Source: CAZQLW01 sp964639875 (lineage in GTDB: Archaea > Nanobdellota > Nanobdellia > Woesearchaeales > GW2011-AR9). From it: DNA of 27,960 bases. The notes beneath the pieces were generated by a model that worked only from the letters and a program-made list of their open reading frames with translations, was not told the origin of the DNA and ran no database searches. The stretch spans positions 1 to 27,960 of the forward strand of contig CAZXEM010000005.1 in NCBI GenBank assembly GCA_964639875.1. Reading direction: 5' to 3'. Numbering within the stretch: position 1 is the stretch's first letter; the number at the start of each line of letters is the position of its first letter. Shown here one piece after another: positions 1-8,705 of this stretch. The position numbers and the translations under genes were made by a program.

Positions 1-933
1 CCTCAAACCCCTAGTTTTTACCAAAATCTAACAATAAAAGAAAATATTAATTATTTTGGTTCACTTTACGGTCTTTCAAGAAGGTCAATAAAATCAAATA
101 CGGAATATTTACTAAACCTTCTTGGACTTACTCAATCTCAACATGTAATTGCTAAAAAACTTTCGGGAGGAATGCAAAGACGTTTAGATATCGCTTGTGC
201 TTTGATCCATGATCCAAAAGTACTGATATTAGATGAACCAACCGCAGATCTTGATGCAATTAATGCTAAAAAAATCTGGAACCTGCTTAAAATAATTAAC
301 CAAAGAGGTACCACAATAATTATTGCTAGTCACCATATTGCTTATTTAGATAACTTTTGTGATCGAGTTTTGATCTTAAAAGATGGCCATATTGCGGCTA
401 TTGGAATGCCTGATGAAATTAAAACTAAAAATGCTCCGGAAGAAAAAATATTTTTTAAATCTACTCCTGGTAAATATGAAAAAATCATTAAAGAACTTGC
501 AAAAAAAGTTAAAACCAAATTAGATTATGAAATTAAAAACCAGGCCTTGATTATCCATTCCCATAAACCAACAGTGATTACACATGAATTATTACAGATA
601 TCGGAAAAGTTTAGAGAACAAATAAAAGATTTAGAGGTTACTAAACCAACTTTAGATCGAGCTTTTATTATGATCCATAAAGAAGAACAGATAGAGGAAG
701 AAAATTTTATTAAAGGAAAAGAAGAAGAAGAAGAACCAGAAAAAAAGGAAAAGAAGAATGAAAAAAAAATTCAAAGAAGAAAAGTAAAGAAAAATAAAAA
801 AGAAGTAAGGGAAGTAAGAGAAAAAAAGAAACAAAGAAAAAAAACATCATCTTCAAATCAATTAAGTCAAGAACAAATTGAAATAATCGATCAAAAAATC
901 AAAGAAACAAAGAAAAAATATAACCTAAAATGA
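1..933 (+). CDS. ABC transporter ATP-binding protein (5' end outside window)
   Basis: ATPase subunit of an ABC-2 type exporter. The reading frame is open from base 1, so the gene begins upstream and Walker A is not in the window. Visible are the Q-loop region at the very start (PQTPSFYQNLTIKEN), the signature LSGGMQRR, Walker B with the D-loop (VLILDEPTADLD) and the switch histidine (IIASHH). After about 130 residues of C-terminal regulatory-type sequence comes a tail of about 80 residues made largely of Lys, Glu and Arg, which the paralogue at 18898-19857 lacks. The stop overlaps the permease start as ATGA, so the two subunits are probably translationally coupled. The substrate cannot be read from the sequence. 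The nearest internal ATG (172) lies just inside the signature motif and is not the real start. Confidence 0.93.
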   Translation, partial: PQTPSFYQNLTIKENINYFGSLYGLSRRSIKSNTEYLLNLLGLTQSQHVIAKKLSGGMQRRLDIACALIHDPKVLILDEPTADLDAINAKKIWNLLKIINQRGTTIIIASHHIAYLDNFCDRVLILKDGHIAAIGMPDEIKTKNAPEEKIFFKSTPGKYEKIIKELAKKVKTKLDYEIKNQALIIHSHKPTVITHELLQISEKFREQIKDLEVTKPTLDRAFIMIHKEEQIEEENFIKGKEEEEEPEKKEKKNEKKIQRRKVKKNKKEVREVREKKKQRKKTSSSNQLSQEQIEIIDQKIKETKKKYNLK

Positions 934-2903
934 AACTATTAACAATAATTTTCAAGAACTTTAAGATTTTATTTAGATCTAAAACTTCTGCATTCGTTGT
1001 GTTATTAGGGCCATTATTAATTATTGCCCTAATCAGCCTTGCTCTTTCAAATACTGAAGAGTTTCAGATTAATGTGGGCATTATTGCTCAAGATAATGAA
1101 GGTATGACTCAACAGTTCATTTCACATTTAGAATCAGGAAATTATAAATTAATTAATTATTCTACCATTGATGAATGTACAGAAGAGATAAGATTACAAA
1201 CAACCCATCTTTGTATTAGTTTCCCGGAAAATTTTAAAATTGATAATAGTGATGAGATTAAGGAGGTACAATTTTATGCAGACAAAACAAGAATTAATTT
1301 GGTAGAATCCATTGTGTCCTCTGTTAAGTCTACAATTACTGTTAAATCCGACGAAATTAGTTTAGGATTCACAGAAAATATTTTAGAAACAATAAATGTA
1401 ACTTCAAATGAAGTTGCTAAACAAAAATTAATTTTAGAAGAGATTAAAGAAAAAGCCAGTGGATCTGAAAAAAATATTGAAAAAATAAAATCTAATAGTG
1501 AAGAAATAAGTAAGAATTTAGAAAGTTCTAAAAATGAACTTAAGAATGTTAACTCGCATAATGATGAAATTGAATCTTCAATGAATAACTTAAAAACTAA
1601 AACTGAAACGTTGTTAACCGATTTAGATAAGCTTTTAGATACACTTGAAGATTCGGGAACTGCCTCATCAAGTACTAGTAAAGTTAGGACAGATTATAAC
1701 GCAGTTAATGACATTTTAGAAACAGAAACGAATGATATTAAAGAAGGAAATGACGCATTAAAAAATATTGTTGATAATGTAGATGAAACTATTAATTCTG
1801 CAAGCAATTATGACATTAAAACTTTCGCTAATAATGCCAATACCGAAATGAGTGTTATCTCTGAAAAAATTATAGAGATAGAAAATAAAATAAAAACCAT
1901 TGAAAACAAAATTTCTTTACTTGAAGTGACTTCAGCAGAAAACATAATTAACCCATTTTCAATAAAAGTCAATTCTATAGCTTCAACTTCTGAAAGATCA
2001 ACATTTATGTTCCCATACTTTGTAACTTTAATAATTCTTTTTGTAGGCATAATGCTTTCAAGCACATTAATAGTAATGGAGAAACAGTCCCGGGCATTCT
2101 TTAGAACATTTACAACGCCAACAAGAGAAGTTTATCATATTATTGCCAATATTATTACTAATATGATAGTGATTTTATTACAGCTGGGATTAATTGTCAT
2201 TGGAGCAATTTATTATCTTAAAATACCTGCTTTAAACAATTATCCCGTAACTTTAGTAATACTCATTTTAAGTTTATTATTTTTCATTATGTTGGGAATA
2301 TTACTGGGATATATTTTTAAAACACAAGAAGGAACAAACATTGGTTCTATTTCTATTGGGAGCATCTCCATTTTCTTATCAAACTTAATCTTACCAGTAG
2401 AATCATTCCCAGAAATTGTAAGAAAAATGTTAATGTTTAATCCGTTTATGCTCTGTTCAGAACTGTTTAAAAAATCAATGTTATTTAGTGCAAGTTTTAA
2501 AGTTCTGCAAAATCAATTAATTTTATTAGGAAGTTACTTAGTGGTAATAACCATATTAGTGATAATATTTTATATGATTTCACTAAACAAATTTTTAAGT
2601 GTTATTTCAAATAATAAAATTCTTAAAAGGACCCATTTTACAAATGACAATTGTTTACGATTACAAGATGGAACACTTCTAAAAAATAAAAATGATTTAC
2701 TTCACGCATTAAAAGACATGCAAGAAGATGAATATATTCAGTTTGTCCATAACCACCATAATGAATTTGCATTATGGATAAAAGATTCTTTCAAAGACAA
2801 AAAACTTGCTAGGAAAATTAAAAAAGCTAAAATAAAAGATAAGATTATTGAAGTTTTAAAAGAAGACATCAAAGAAGAGATTGAAAAAAATAAAAAGGGA
2901 TAA
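930..2903 (+). CDS. ABC-2 type permease with extracytoplasmic coiled coil and extra C-terminal domain
   Basis: Membrane subunit of the exporter whose ATPase ends at 933 (ATGA overlap). One membrane helix near residues 20-40 is followed by an outside domain of roughly 310 residues with long coiled-coil stretches, then about five helices from residue 350 to 555, as in the ABC-2/YhgE-like layout. The outside domain has a Cys pair spaced CX11C that is also present in the paralogue at 19854-21608. After the last helix the protein continues for about 95 residues with a small domain (…FTNDNCLRLQDGTLLKNKND…, then a VHNHHNEFALWIKD-type segment) and a basic helix. From memory this domain resembles one often fused to other proteins in DPANN archaea and CPR bacteria (perhaps the DUF5752 type). 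That assignment is unverified. The substrate is unknown. Confidence 0.88.
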   Translation: MKLLTIIFKNFKILFRSKTSAFVVLLGPLLIIALISLALSNTEEFQINVGIIAQDNEGMTQQFISHLESGNYKLINYSTIDECTEEIRLQTTHLCISFPENFKIDNSDEIKEVQFYADKTRINLVESIVSSVKSTITVKSDEISLGFTENILETINVTSNEVAKQKLILEEIKEKASGSEKNIEKIKSNSEEISKNLESSKNELKNVNSHNDEIESSMNNLKTKTETLLTDLDKLLDTLEDSGTASSSTSKVRTDYNAVNDILETETNDIKEGNDALKNIVDNVDETINSASNYDIKTFANNANTEMSVISEKIIEIENKIKTIENKISLLEVTSAENIINPFSIKVNSIASTSERSTFMFPYFVTLIILFVGIMLSSTLIVMEKQSRAFFRTFTTPTREVYHIIANIITNMIVILLQLGLIVIGAIYYLKIPALNNYPVTLVILILSLLFFIMLGILLGYIFKTQEGTNIGSISIGSISIFLSNLILPVESFPEIVRKMLMFNPFMLCSELFKKSMLFSASFKVLQNQLILLGSYLVVITILVIIFYMISLNKFLSVISNNKILKRTHFTNDNCLRLQDGTLLKNKNDLLHALKDMQEDEYIQFVHNHHNEFALWIKDSFKDKKLARKIKKAKIKDKIIEVLKEDIKEEIEKNKKG

Positions 2904-2928
2904 AACAAAAACCCTAATAACCACGCTA

Positions 2929-4431
2929 TTATGCAATTAAATAACCACTATTCTTTTTAGCAAAATCCTTTGCCAAACCTAATTTAAATTCGTTTTCAGC
3001 ATAAATGGTGTAAAGAACCATTCCTTTTTTCACTAGATTATGTACTTTATGATTGATATATAATCCTGAACCTTTGTCTTGTGGTGCACCAGCAATTCTA
3101 GCAATCTTAGAAATTATTTCGTTATTAATTTCTTTTACTCTACCAATTTTTTTAGATTTTACAACATACTGATAAGAACCAAGTTTAACTTTTTTCTGTT
3201 TACCTTGCATTTGAATGATTTCGTTCATCTTCTTTAAAGCTTTACCACTATCAAGAATTTCATGTGCCGCTTTTATGCCTTTACCTTTACGATATTTACC
3301 GGTCATTTCTAATAAAGCACCAGACATCATCAAAGCTTTATGTTTCAAATCTTGTGGTGCCAAAATATCATTTTTTAAGACCTGCATAACGTCCATCGCT
3401 TCCAAAAAGGGACCGATACCATTACCTATAGGTTGAGTCCCATCAGTAATAATTACTTTAACATTCATCCCTAATTTTCTACCAATCATTTCAAACATTT
3501 TTCTAAGATGTTTTGCTTGTTTCCAGTTTTTCGCTTTGACCTGTTTACCCATGGGAATATCTATTAAAACATGGTTAGCAGAAACAGAAAATTTTTTTGC
3601 CATCACTGACGCTAATAATTGCCCTTCTGCATCAATTGATAAAGGATGTTCAACTTCAATAATTTTATCATCTGCAGGAGCAAGATTCATTGAACCGCCA
3701 TGAACTATACAGGCTTTAGCTTTCTTGACAATTTGTTTAATTTTCTTTTCAGGTAACTCAACTTTTGCTAAACATTCCATTGTATCTGCGGTCCCTGCAG
3801 GAGAAGTAATTGCTCTGCTGGAAGTTTTAGGTATAGTGAAACCCGCTGCGGCAATAATCGGAATCACAACCATAGTTGTTCGATTTCCAGGAACTCCACC
3901 AATACAGTGTTTATCCAAAGTAATTCCAGGAAAGTTTAATTTATATCCCGTTTTCACCATTGCCCGAGTCATATCAATAACTTCTTCATTATTCCAACCT
4001 TCAATAAATCCTGCGGCAACGAAATAAGTTTTTTCTATATCTGTCAATCGGTCATTAGTAATATCATCAATGATATGTAAAAGTTCGGTGTAAGATAATC
4101 TTTTTCCGTAAAGTTTACTCCTAATATGTTTTACAGATTCGGGTTTACCCGTAAATTGTAGTTCCACATTTTGATTTTTTTTTACTTCCAATTTGTCCAA
4201 AACTTCTTCAAAAAGTCCAATTTTTCCTTCGGGAACCGCTCGATTACTTTCAGAAATGTCTAAAATGCAAACCTGTTCTATTTTATTAGTTTTAACTAAA
4301 ATCCGGTCACCAGAATGTAAATCTAATTTATGGGCATCTTTTTGATTAAGAATTACTACTAAAGTACCACCGGTAGCAATGTCCATATCTTTAACTTTAA
4401 ATTTTATACGATGATTTTGCTTAGATTTCAT
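2929..4431 (-). CDS. AMP phosphorylase (thymidine phosphorylase/DeoA family)
   Basis: At 500 residues this matches the archaeal AMP phosphorylase length, longer than bacterial thymidine phosphorylase because of an N-terminal domain. It contains KHCIGGVPGNRTT and the family signature region SSRAITSPAGTADTMECL near residues 203-220. The enzyme phosphorolyses AMP (also CMP and UMP) to the base and ribose-1,5-bisphosphate. In the known archaeal route the product is isomerised and fed to form III RuBisCO, but neither of those partner genes is in this window. The start at 4431 is supported by an SD (AAGAGGTT) about 7 nt upstream and by a TATA box at 4473-4480 that would give a leader of about 20 nt. 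It converges on the permease gene with 25 nt between the two ends. Confidence 0.93.
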   Translation of the reverse strand: MKSKQNHRIKFKVKDMDIATGGTLVVILNQKDAHKLDLHSGDRILVKTNKIEQVCILDISESNRAVPEGKIGLFEEVLDKLEVKKNQNVELQFTGKPESVKHIRSKLYGKRLSYTELLHIIDDITNDRLTDIEKTYFVAAGFIEGWNNEEVIDMTRAMVKTGYKLNFPGITLDKHCIGGVPGNRTTMVVIPIIAAAGFTIPKTSSRAITSPAGTADTMECLAKVELPEKKIKQIVKKAKACIVHGGSMNLAPADDKIIEVEHPLSIDAEGQLLASVMAKKFSVSANHVLIDIPMGKQVKAKNWKQAKHLRKMFEMIGRKLGMNVKVIITDGTQPIGNGIGPFLEAMDVMQVLKNDILAPQDLKHKALMMSGALLEMTGKYRKGKGIKAAHEILDSGKALKKMNEIIQMQGKQKKVKLGSYQYVVKSKKIGRVKEINNEIISKIARIAGAPQDKGSGLYINHKVHNLVKKGMVLYTIYAENEFKLGLAKDFAKKNSGYLIA

Positions 4432-4472
4432 ACGCTAACCTCTTTTTATTAATATAAAGAAAGTTGGTTTTG

Positions 4473-4480
4473 TTTATATA
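4473..4480 (-). promoter_or_regulatory. TATA box of AMP phosphorylase gene
   Basis: TATATAAA on the minus strand, centred about 45 nt before the ATG at 4431. It predicts a short leader that includes the GAGGT Shine-Dalgarno site, so this first gene is leadered, unlike most first genes in the window. Confidence 0.6.
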
Positions 4481-4511
4481 GTTTTTTGTTTAAGTTTACC
4501 AAACGACTAAA

Positions 4512-4519
4512 TTTAAATA
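4512..4519 (+). promoter_or_regulatory. TATA box of GNAT gene
   Basis: TTTAAATA centred 28 nt before the ATG at 4544, with no Shine-Dalgarno site. This fits a leaderless mRNA starting at that ATG and favours it over the in-frame ATG at 4562. Confidence 0.6.
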
Positions 4520-4543
4520 GCAATAAGTATTTATTAACAAATA

Positions 4544-5014
4544 ATGAGATCAATAAAAACGATGAAAATAAGAAATATTAAAAAAGAAGATAAAGAACAG
4601 ATTTACTTATTAGCTAAAGAGGAAGATGAAATATTACAAAAATTTGCTTCTTTTCCCGTTTATGAGGTTAATTTTAATAAAAAAATGTTTGAAAAACTTT
4701 TTAATTCTTACTTTGAAAAAAATCATTTATTTATTGGGATTGAAATTGAAAAAAATATTATTGCCATTATTAGTGGCTATATTAAAAATGCACCCAACGG
4801 AAACGTAGGTTACATTGATAATATGTTTGTTTCAAATGAATATCGAGGACAAGGTTATTCAACAATATTAAGAGATGAATTTTTAAAATGGTTAAAAAAG
4901 AAAAAAATAGAATATTGTCAACTTGATGTTTTAGCAAAAAATCATCATGCCGTAGAAATATACCAAAAATGGAACTTTAAAATTGATGGTTTACAAATGA
5001 CTAAAAAAATTTAA
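4544..5014 (+). CDS. GNAT-family N-acetyltransferase
   Basis: 156 residues, the usual size of a single GNAT domain. The acetyl-CoA binding motif A is clear: beta strand IDNMFVSNEY followed by R101-G-Q-G-Y-S, then the helix and a final QLDVLAKNHHAVEIYQKWNF region typical of motif B (residue changes to N…A…Y…WNF). It should transfer an acetyl group from acetyl-CoA to an amine, but the substrate is not evident, and a ribosomal-protein or small-molecule acetylase are both possible. A promoter 28 nt upstream fits a leaderless start at 4544. A start at 4562 (MKIRNIKKED) matches where GNAT domains usually begin and is the main alternative. It is transcribed divergently from AMP phosphorylase and converges on aEF-2. 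Confidence 0.88.
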   Translation: MRSIKTMKIRNIKKEDKEQIYLLAKEEDEILQKFASFPVYEVNFNKKMFEKLFNSYFEKNHLFIGIEIEKNIIAIISGYIKNAPNGNVGYIDNMFVSNEYRGQGYSTILRDEFLKWLKKKKIEYCQLDVLAKNHHAVEIYQKWNFKIDGLQMTKKI

Positions 5015-5080
5015 ATTATAAAAAAAACAGAAGATAGAAAAATAAAAATAAATAAAAAAAGTTAAAAAAGAATGAAAAAT

Positions 5081-7279
5081 CTAAGACCCAAGTGAACCTT
5101 GACTTAAACCCTTTCTTTCAACGATTTGTTTACGAACTTTGTCCTGTAATTCTCGAGGTAACATTTCGAAGCTCTGGTCAACAAGTGAAGAATTTCCACG
5201 ACCACCAGTTGCACTTCTTAAATCGTTACTCCAACCAAACAATTCCGCTACTGGTAACTTTGCTTGAATTACGTTCATGTCACCTTCTTGTTGCATGTCT
5301 AACAATTGTCCCCTTTTCGAAGAAACAATCTTAGAAACTTCTCCAACATAATCGTTAGGTGCTTCAATCCTCGTAACTTGCAATGGTTCGTATAATAAAG
5401 GTCCACCTTGCATCATCGCTGCCCGGATACCTTCTCTAACTGCAGGATACACCTGTGCAGGACCTCTGTGAATTGCATCTTCGTGCAAAGTACAGTCCAT
5501 TAAACTAACTTTAACATTTATGCAAGGTTCTTTTGCTAAAGGTCCAGCTTTCATAACATCTTCAAAAGTATCTAAAAGCATTTCCATAATCTCGTTGATA
5601 TGGACAATACCACGAGTTTTATCAATAAATATATTTCCATTAAACTCACACTTAACATTACCAGCTAATTTAGTATCCCAACCACATTCGTCTCTTAAGA
5701 AACTGATAACTTCAGTATCTTTCTTCTTGAATCGACCATTAGGCATTTTCCTTTCCCTAATACCTGCCATAACGTCTTCTTCTAAAGGTTCAACTATAAA
5801 ATAAAATTTGTTATGTTTATTTGGAGATTTACCTTCTACTTCAGGACTGGTTTTAGTGATTGCTTCCCTATAAACAACAATAGGCGGAGATGTTTTAACT
5901 TCAACACCTTTCTCTTTAATTATTCTATTTTCAATAACTTCAAGATGTAATTCTCCCATACCATGCATTAAGTGCTCACCGGTTTCTTCATTAATTTCAA
6001 TTTTAATGGTTGGATCTTCTTTTTGTACCTGCCTTAAAACTTCAATCAATTTTGGTAAGTCGCTTGGCCTCTTAGCTTCAATTGCTTTAGTAACTACTGG
6101 ATCAAAAATATGTTTTATTTCTTCAAAAGGATCTGTTGCTCCCCCCGTGGTAACAGTTTCTCCAGGGATACCTGCTCTTAAACCACCAACGCCAATAATG
6201 TTTCCTGCAGGGACGTTGTCAACAATTTCTCTCTTTGCCCCATTATAAACATAAACTTGCTGAATTCTTCCAGGAGATTTAGCCATATTTAACCAAACTT
6301 CATCACCTTTTTTCATGGTTCCACCAAATAATCTACCGGCTGCAATTTCTCCTGCTTGAGGATCAACAACAACTTTAGTAATCACAAAAAATAACCGGCC
6401 GTCAGGATTACATGCGATTAAGTCTTTACCGTCCTTACTTTCTAAGTCACCTTGCCACAATCTCGGAATCCTATATTCCTGTGCTTGTACGGGGTCTGGA
6501 TGATGATTAACAACCATATCCAATACCACAGAATGAATTGGTGCTTTTTTTGCTAACTCTTTGGTTCTTTCTTTAATTTCTTCATCATTACCACTATAAG
6601 CATCAATAATTTCTTTAAAAGAAACGTTGTTTTGTTTCATGTAAGGTAAACTGATACCCCAATTATGGAATGCAGATCCAAAACCAACAGTACCTTTCTC
6701 AATATTTACTTGCCATTTCTCCTTATACTCTTCTGGAGCTACGTTTTTAATAATTCTATTAACTTCAGCAATTTGTTTAATAAACCGTTGCTGCATTTGT
6801 TCAGGAGTTAATTTTAACTCTTTAATTAATCGATCAACTTTGTTAATGAAAAGAACAGGCCTTACTCTTTCCTTTAAAGCTTGTCTTAAAACTGTTTCTG
6901 TTTGTGGCATTGCCCCTTCAGAAGCACAAATTAAAACGATAGCTCCATCAACTGCTCTCATTGCTCTAGTAACGTCACCACCAAAATCAACGTGACCAGG
7001 AGTATCAATCAAGTTAATTAAAAACTCTTTATCCCCTAAATTGTGAACCATAGAAACGGAAGCAGAATCAATTGTAATTCCTCTTTCCTGTTCGTCTTCG
7101 TGAAAATCTAAGTTTCTTGCTTTTCCTGCTAGTTCTTCACTCATCATTCCTGCACCAGCAAGTAAATTATCAGAAAAAGTAGTTTTCCCGTGATCAATAT
7201 GAGCACAAACACCGATATTTCTAATATTAGAAGGCACTTTCATTAATCTAGTAACCTTGTCAACCATTTTTTCTGCCAT
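5081..7279 (-). CDS. fusA: Translation elongation factor aEF-2
   Basis: GTPase that drives translocation on the ribosome. 732 residues, the normal archaeal length. The G1 loop AHIDHGKT is at residues 26-33, followed by the switch region DEQERGITI, G3 DTPGHVDF and G4 NKVD. Near the C-terminus LHEDAIHRGPAQVYPA contains the His that is converted to diphthamide in archaeal and eukaryotic EF-2, so the genome should carry a diphthamide pathway unless it has been lost. The start at 7279 has an AGGAGG site 11 nt upstream. It is the last gene of the L7Ae-S28e-L24e-NDK operon, a position commonly held by the IF2 gene in other archaea. Confidence 0.98.
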   Translation of the reverse strand: MAEKMVDKVTRLMKVPSNIRNIGVCAHIDHGKTTFSDNLLAGAGMMSEELAGKARNLDFHEDEQERGITIDSASVSMVHNLGDKEFLINLIDTPGHVDFGGDVTRAMRAVDGAIVLICASEGAMPQTETVLRQALKERVRPVLFINKVDRLIKELKLTPEQMQQRFIKQIAEVNRIIKNVAPEEYKEKWQVNIEKGTVGFGSAFHNWGISLPYMKQNNVSFKEIIDAYSGNDEEIKERTKELAKKAPIHSVVLDMVVNHHPDPVQAQEYRIPRLWQGDLESKDGKDLIACNPDGRLFFVITKVVVDPQAGEIAAGRLFGGTMKKGDEVWLNMAKSPGRIQQVYVYNGAKREIVDNVPAGNIIGVGGLRAGIPGETVTTGGATDPFEEIKHIFDPVVTKAIEAKRPSDLPKLIEVLRQVQKEDPTIKIEINEETGEHLMHGMGELHLEVIENRIIKEKGVEVKTSPPIVVYREAITKTSPEVEGKSPNKHNKFYFIVEPLEEDVMAGIRERKMPNGRFKKKDTEVISFLRDECGWDTKLAGNVKCEFNGNIFIDKTRGIVHINEIMEMLLDTFEDVMKAGPLAKEPCINVKVSLMDCTLHEDAIHRGPAQVYPAVREGIRAAMMQGGPLLYEPLQVTRIEAPNDYVGEVSKIVSSKRGQLLDMQQEGDMNVIQAKLPVAELFGWSNDLRSATGGRGNSSLVDQSFEMLPRELQDKVRKQIVERKGLSQGSLGS

Positions 7280-7302
7280 TTTAATATATTCCTCCTAAAA
7301 AA

Positions 7303-7785
7303 TTATTCAAAAACGTGCATCTCGTGCACTGTCCGATAACTATGTAATTCTTCTTCTTTAAACCATAACTTAATTTCTTTTTTTGCATCGTTAGAATTTG
7401 CGGAAGCGTGAACAACGTTCTTAATCCCAATCTTTTTCTTGTCAGCATGACCATAACTTACTTGGGCATAATCTCCCCGAATTGTTCCAGGTAACGCTGA
7501 TTTAGGTTCAGTAGCACCACACATTTTTCTAACTAATGCAATTGCTTCTACTCCTTCCAAAACAATAGCAACAACTGGACCCATAATAATCATGTCTTCA
7601 AGGAAAGGATAAAAATCTTTATCAATATGTTCTGCATAATGTTTTTTTGCAAAATCTCTATCTGCCCAAAATTGTCTCATCCCAACAATTTTTAAGCCAA
7701 CTTTTTCAAAACGACTTAATATTTCACCGCAAAGACCTCTTTGCACAGTATCTGGTTTAAGCAAAACTAAAGTTCTTTCAATCAT
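7303..7785 (-). CDS. ndk: Nucleoside diphosphate kinase
   Basis: Transfers the gamma phosphate from NTPs to NDPs through a phosphohistidine. The N-terminus MIERTLVLLKPDTVQRG is the usual NDK opening, and NVVHASANSNDAKKEI contains the active-site His (residue 126 from this start). The frame is open three codons further to a GTG at 7794, but I chose the ATG at 7785 because the GGTGG overlapping that GTG is a good Shine-Dalgarno site 5 nt before the ATG, and because the family starts here. This gives 160 residues, a little longer than the usual 135-155, the excess lying in a C-terminal tail (EEELHSYRTVHEMHVFE). It lies 13 nt after the L24e stop and 23 nt before aEF-2. Confidence 0.96.
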   Translation of the reverse strand: MIERTLVLLKPDTVQRGLCGEILSRFEKVGLKIVGMRQFWADRDFAKKHYAEHIDKDFYPFLEDMIIMGPVVAIVLEGVEAIALVRKMCGATEPKSALPGTIRGDYAQVSYGHADKKKIGIKNVVHASANSNDAKKEIKLWFKEEELHSYRTVHEMHVFE

Positions 7786-7798
7786 TTTATCCACCTAC

Positions 7799-8002
7799 TC
7801 ATTTTTTAACATTTTTTTGATCTTTTTTTGTAGCTTTTCTGTAATCTTCTGTCCAACGAACCCGTAATGGTTTCCTTTTAAGTTGTAAAAGATTTTTTTC
7901 ACATTTCCTGGAACAAAAATTAATCACTTTACCACTAGCATAAACAAAAATTTTTCCCGTACTTCTTTCAATTGAATTTCCGCAAAATGTACATTTAGGC
8001 AT
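7799..8002 (-). CDS. rpl24e: 50S ribosomal protein L24e
   Basis: 67 residues with the four-Cys zinc site of the family: C4 and C7 in MPKCTFCGNSIERSTGK, and C30 and C34 in INFCSRKCEKN. The part NFCSRKCEKNLLQLKRKPLR is characteristic of L24e. It binds 23S rRNA on the large subunit. The ATG at 8002 is preceded by a strong AGGAGGG site. It sits between S28e and NDK in the standard archaeal order. Confidence 0.96.
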   Translation of the reverse strand: MPKCTFCGNSIERSTGKIFVYASGKVINFCSRKCEKNLLQLKRKPLRVRWTEDYRKATKKDQKNVKK

Positions 8003-8026
8003 TTTATTTCCCTCCTGGAGATGTTT

Positions 8027-8317
8027 TTATTTTCTTCCGCCCCTTCTTCCGCCGCCTAGGCGTTGAGCTTCAATTTCAGTTTCTAAAAGCATTAATGTGT
8101 CACCAACTTTCACCGGTCCTTTGACATTTCTACGAAGAGATTTATTTTTATCCCTTCCGTCCAAAACTAAGCACATTACTTGAGTGATTTCCCCTCTACT
8201 ACCTGCACGAACAACTATTTCTTTAACTTCTGCAGGAATTCCTGGAGTGAACCTAAGTTCTCCACTATCTTTAACAGCACCTTTTTTGGCACTTTTATCA
8301 TACATTTTTTTTGCCAT
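8027..8317 (-). CDS. rps28e: 30S ribosomal protein S28e
   Basis: 96 residues with the conserved S28e core TPGIPAEVKEIVVRAGSRGEI…VMCLVLDGRDKNKSLRRNVKGPVKVGD and the C-terminal ETEIEAQRLGGGRRGGRK. Archaeal S28e is commonly about 70 residues, so this one carries about 20 extra N-terminal residues rich in Lys (MAKKMYDKSAKKGAVKDSGE). The start at 8317 is supported by a GGTGA Shine-Dalgarno site 7 nt upstream, in the 14-nt gap after L7Ae, so the extension looks real. Confidence 0.95.
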   Translation of the reverse strand: MAKKMYDKSAKKGAVKDSGELRFTPGIPAEVKEIVVRAGSRGEITQVMCLVLDGRDKNKSLRRNVKGPVKVGDTLMLLETEIEAQRLGGGRRGGRK

Positions 8318-8331
8318 AGTTAGTCACCAGT

Positions 8332-8688
8332 TTATTCTTTAGGTTGAGATTCTACAGAGCCTACAGATCCTAAAGATTTTGTCAGTTCTTCAATTGCAGA
8401 TTTAGCATCGCCACTTTTAGTAACAGCTACTGCAGCAGAAGAAACAGCCAGGCCTGCAGCCGCGCCAAGATCTTCTTTTTTTTGTATTTCTACACAAGGA
8501 ATACCTTTCTCTTTAGATAAGAGTGGTAAATGCATAATTACTTCTTTAGGACTTACGTCCGCAGCATAAACAACTAATTTAGCTGTACCTTTTTCGATTG
8601 CTTTTGTCACTTCATTAGCGCCCTTTTTAATTTTACCACTTGTTCTTGCAATTTCAATAATTTCCAATGCTTTTGCTTCATTAACCAT
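8332..8688 (-). CDS. rpl7ae: 50S ribosomal protein L7Ae
   Basis: 118 residues, the family length, with the L7Ae core (IKKGANEVTKAIEKGTAKLVVYAADVSP…HLPLLSKEKGIPCVEI). In archaea this protein binds kink-turns in 23S rRNA, box C/D and H/ACA guide RNAs and RNase P RNA. It is also reported in Sulfolobus to bind a kink-turn in its own mRNA leader. The start at 8688 has a GGAGGTT site 8 nt upstream. It heads the operon that runs to aEF-2 and is preceded by the structured leader at 8689-8820. The C-terminal tail is an acidic/Ser-rich extension (GSVGSVESQPKE). Confidence 0.97.
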   Translation of the reverse strand: MVNEAKALEIIEIARTSGKIKKGANEVTKAIEKGTAKLVVYAADVSPKEVIMHLPLLSKEKGIPCVEIQKKEDLGAAAGLAVSSAAVAVTKSGDAKSAIEELTKSLGSVGSVESQPKE

Positions 8689-8705
8689 TTTCGAATAACC
8701 TCCAG

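Noticed and set aside
652..834. Phe-rich minus-strand frame opposite the ATPase tail
   Set aside because: It is the antisense of the polypurine tract and resembles no protein.
7786..7794. GTG start for NDK three codons upstream
   Set aside because: The GTG is part of the GGTGG Shine-Dalgarno site for the ATG at 7785, where NDK proteins normally begin.
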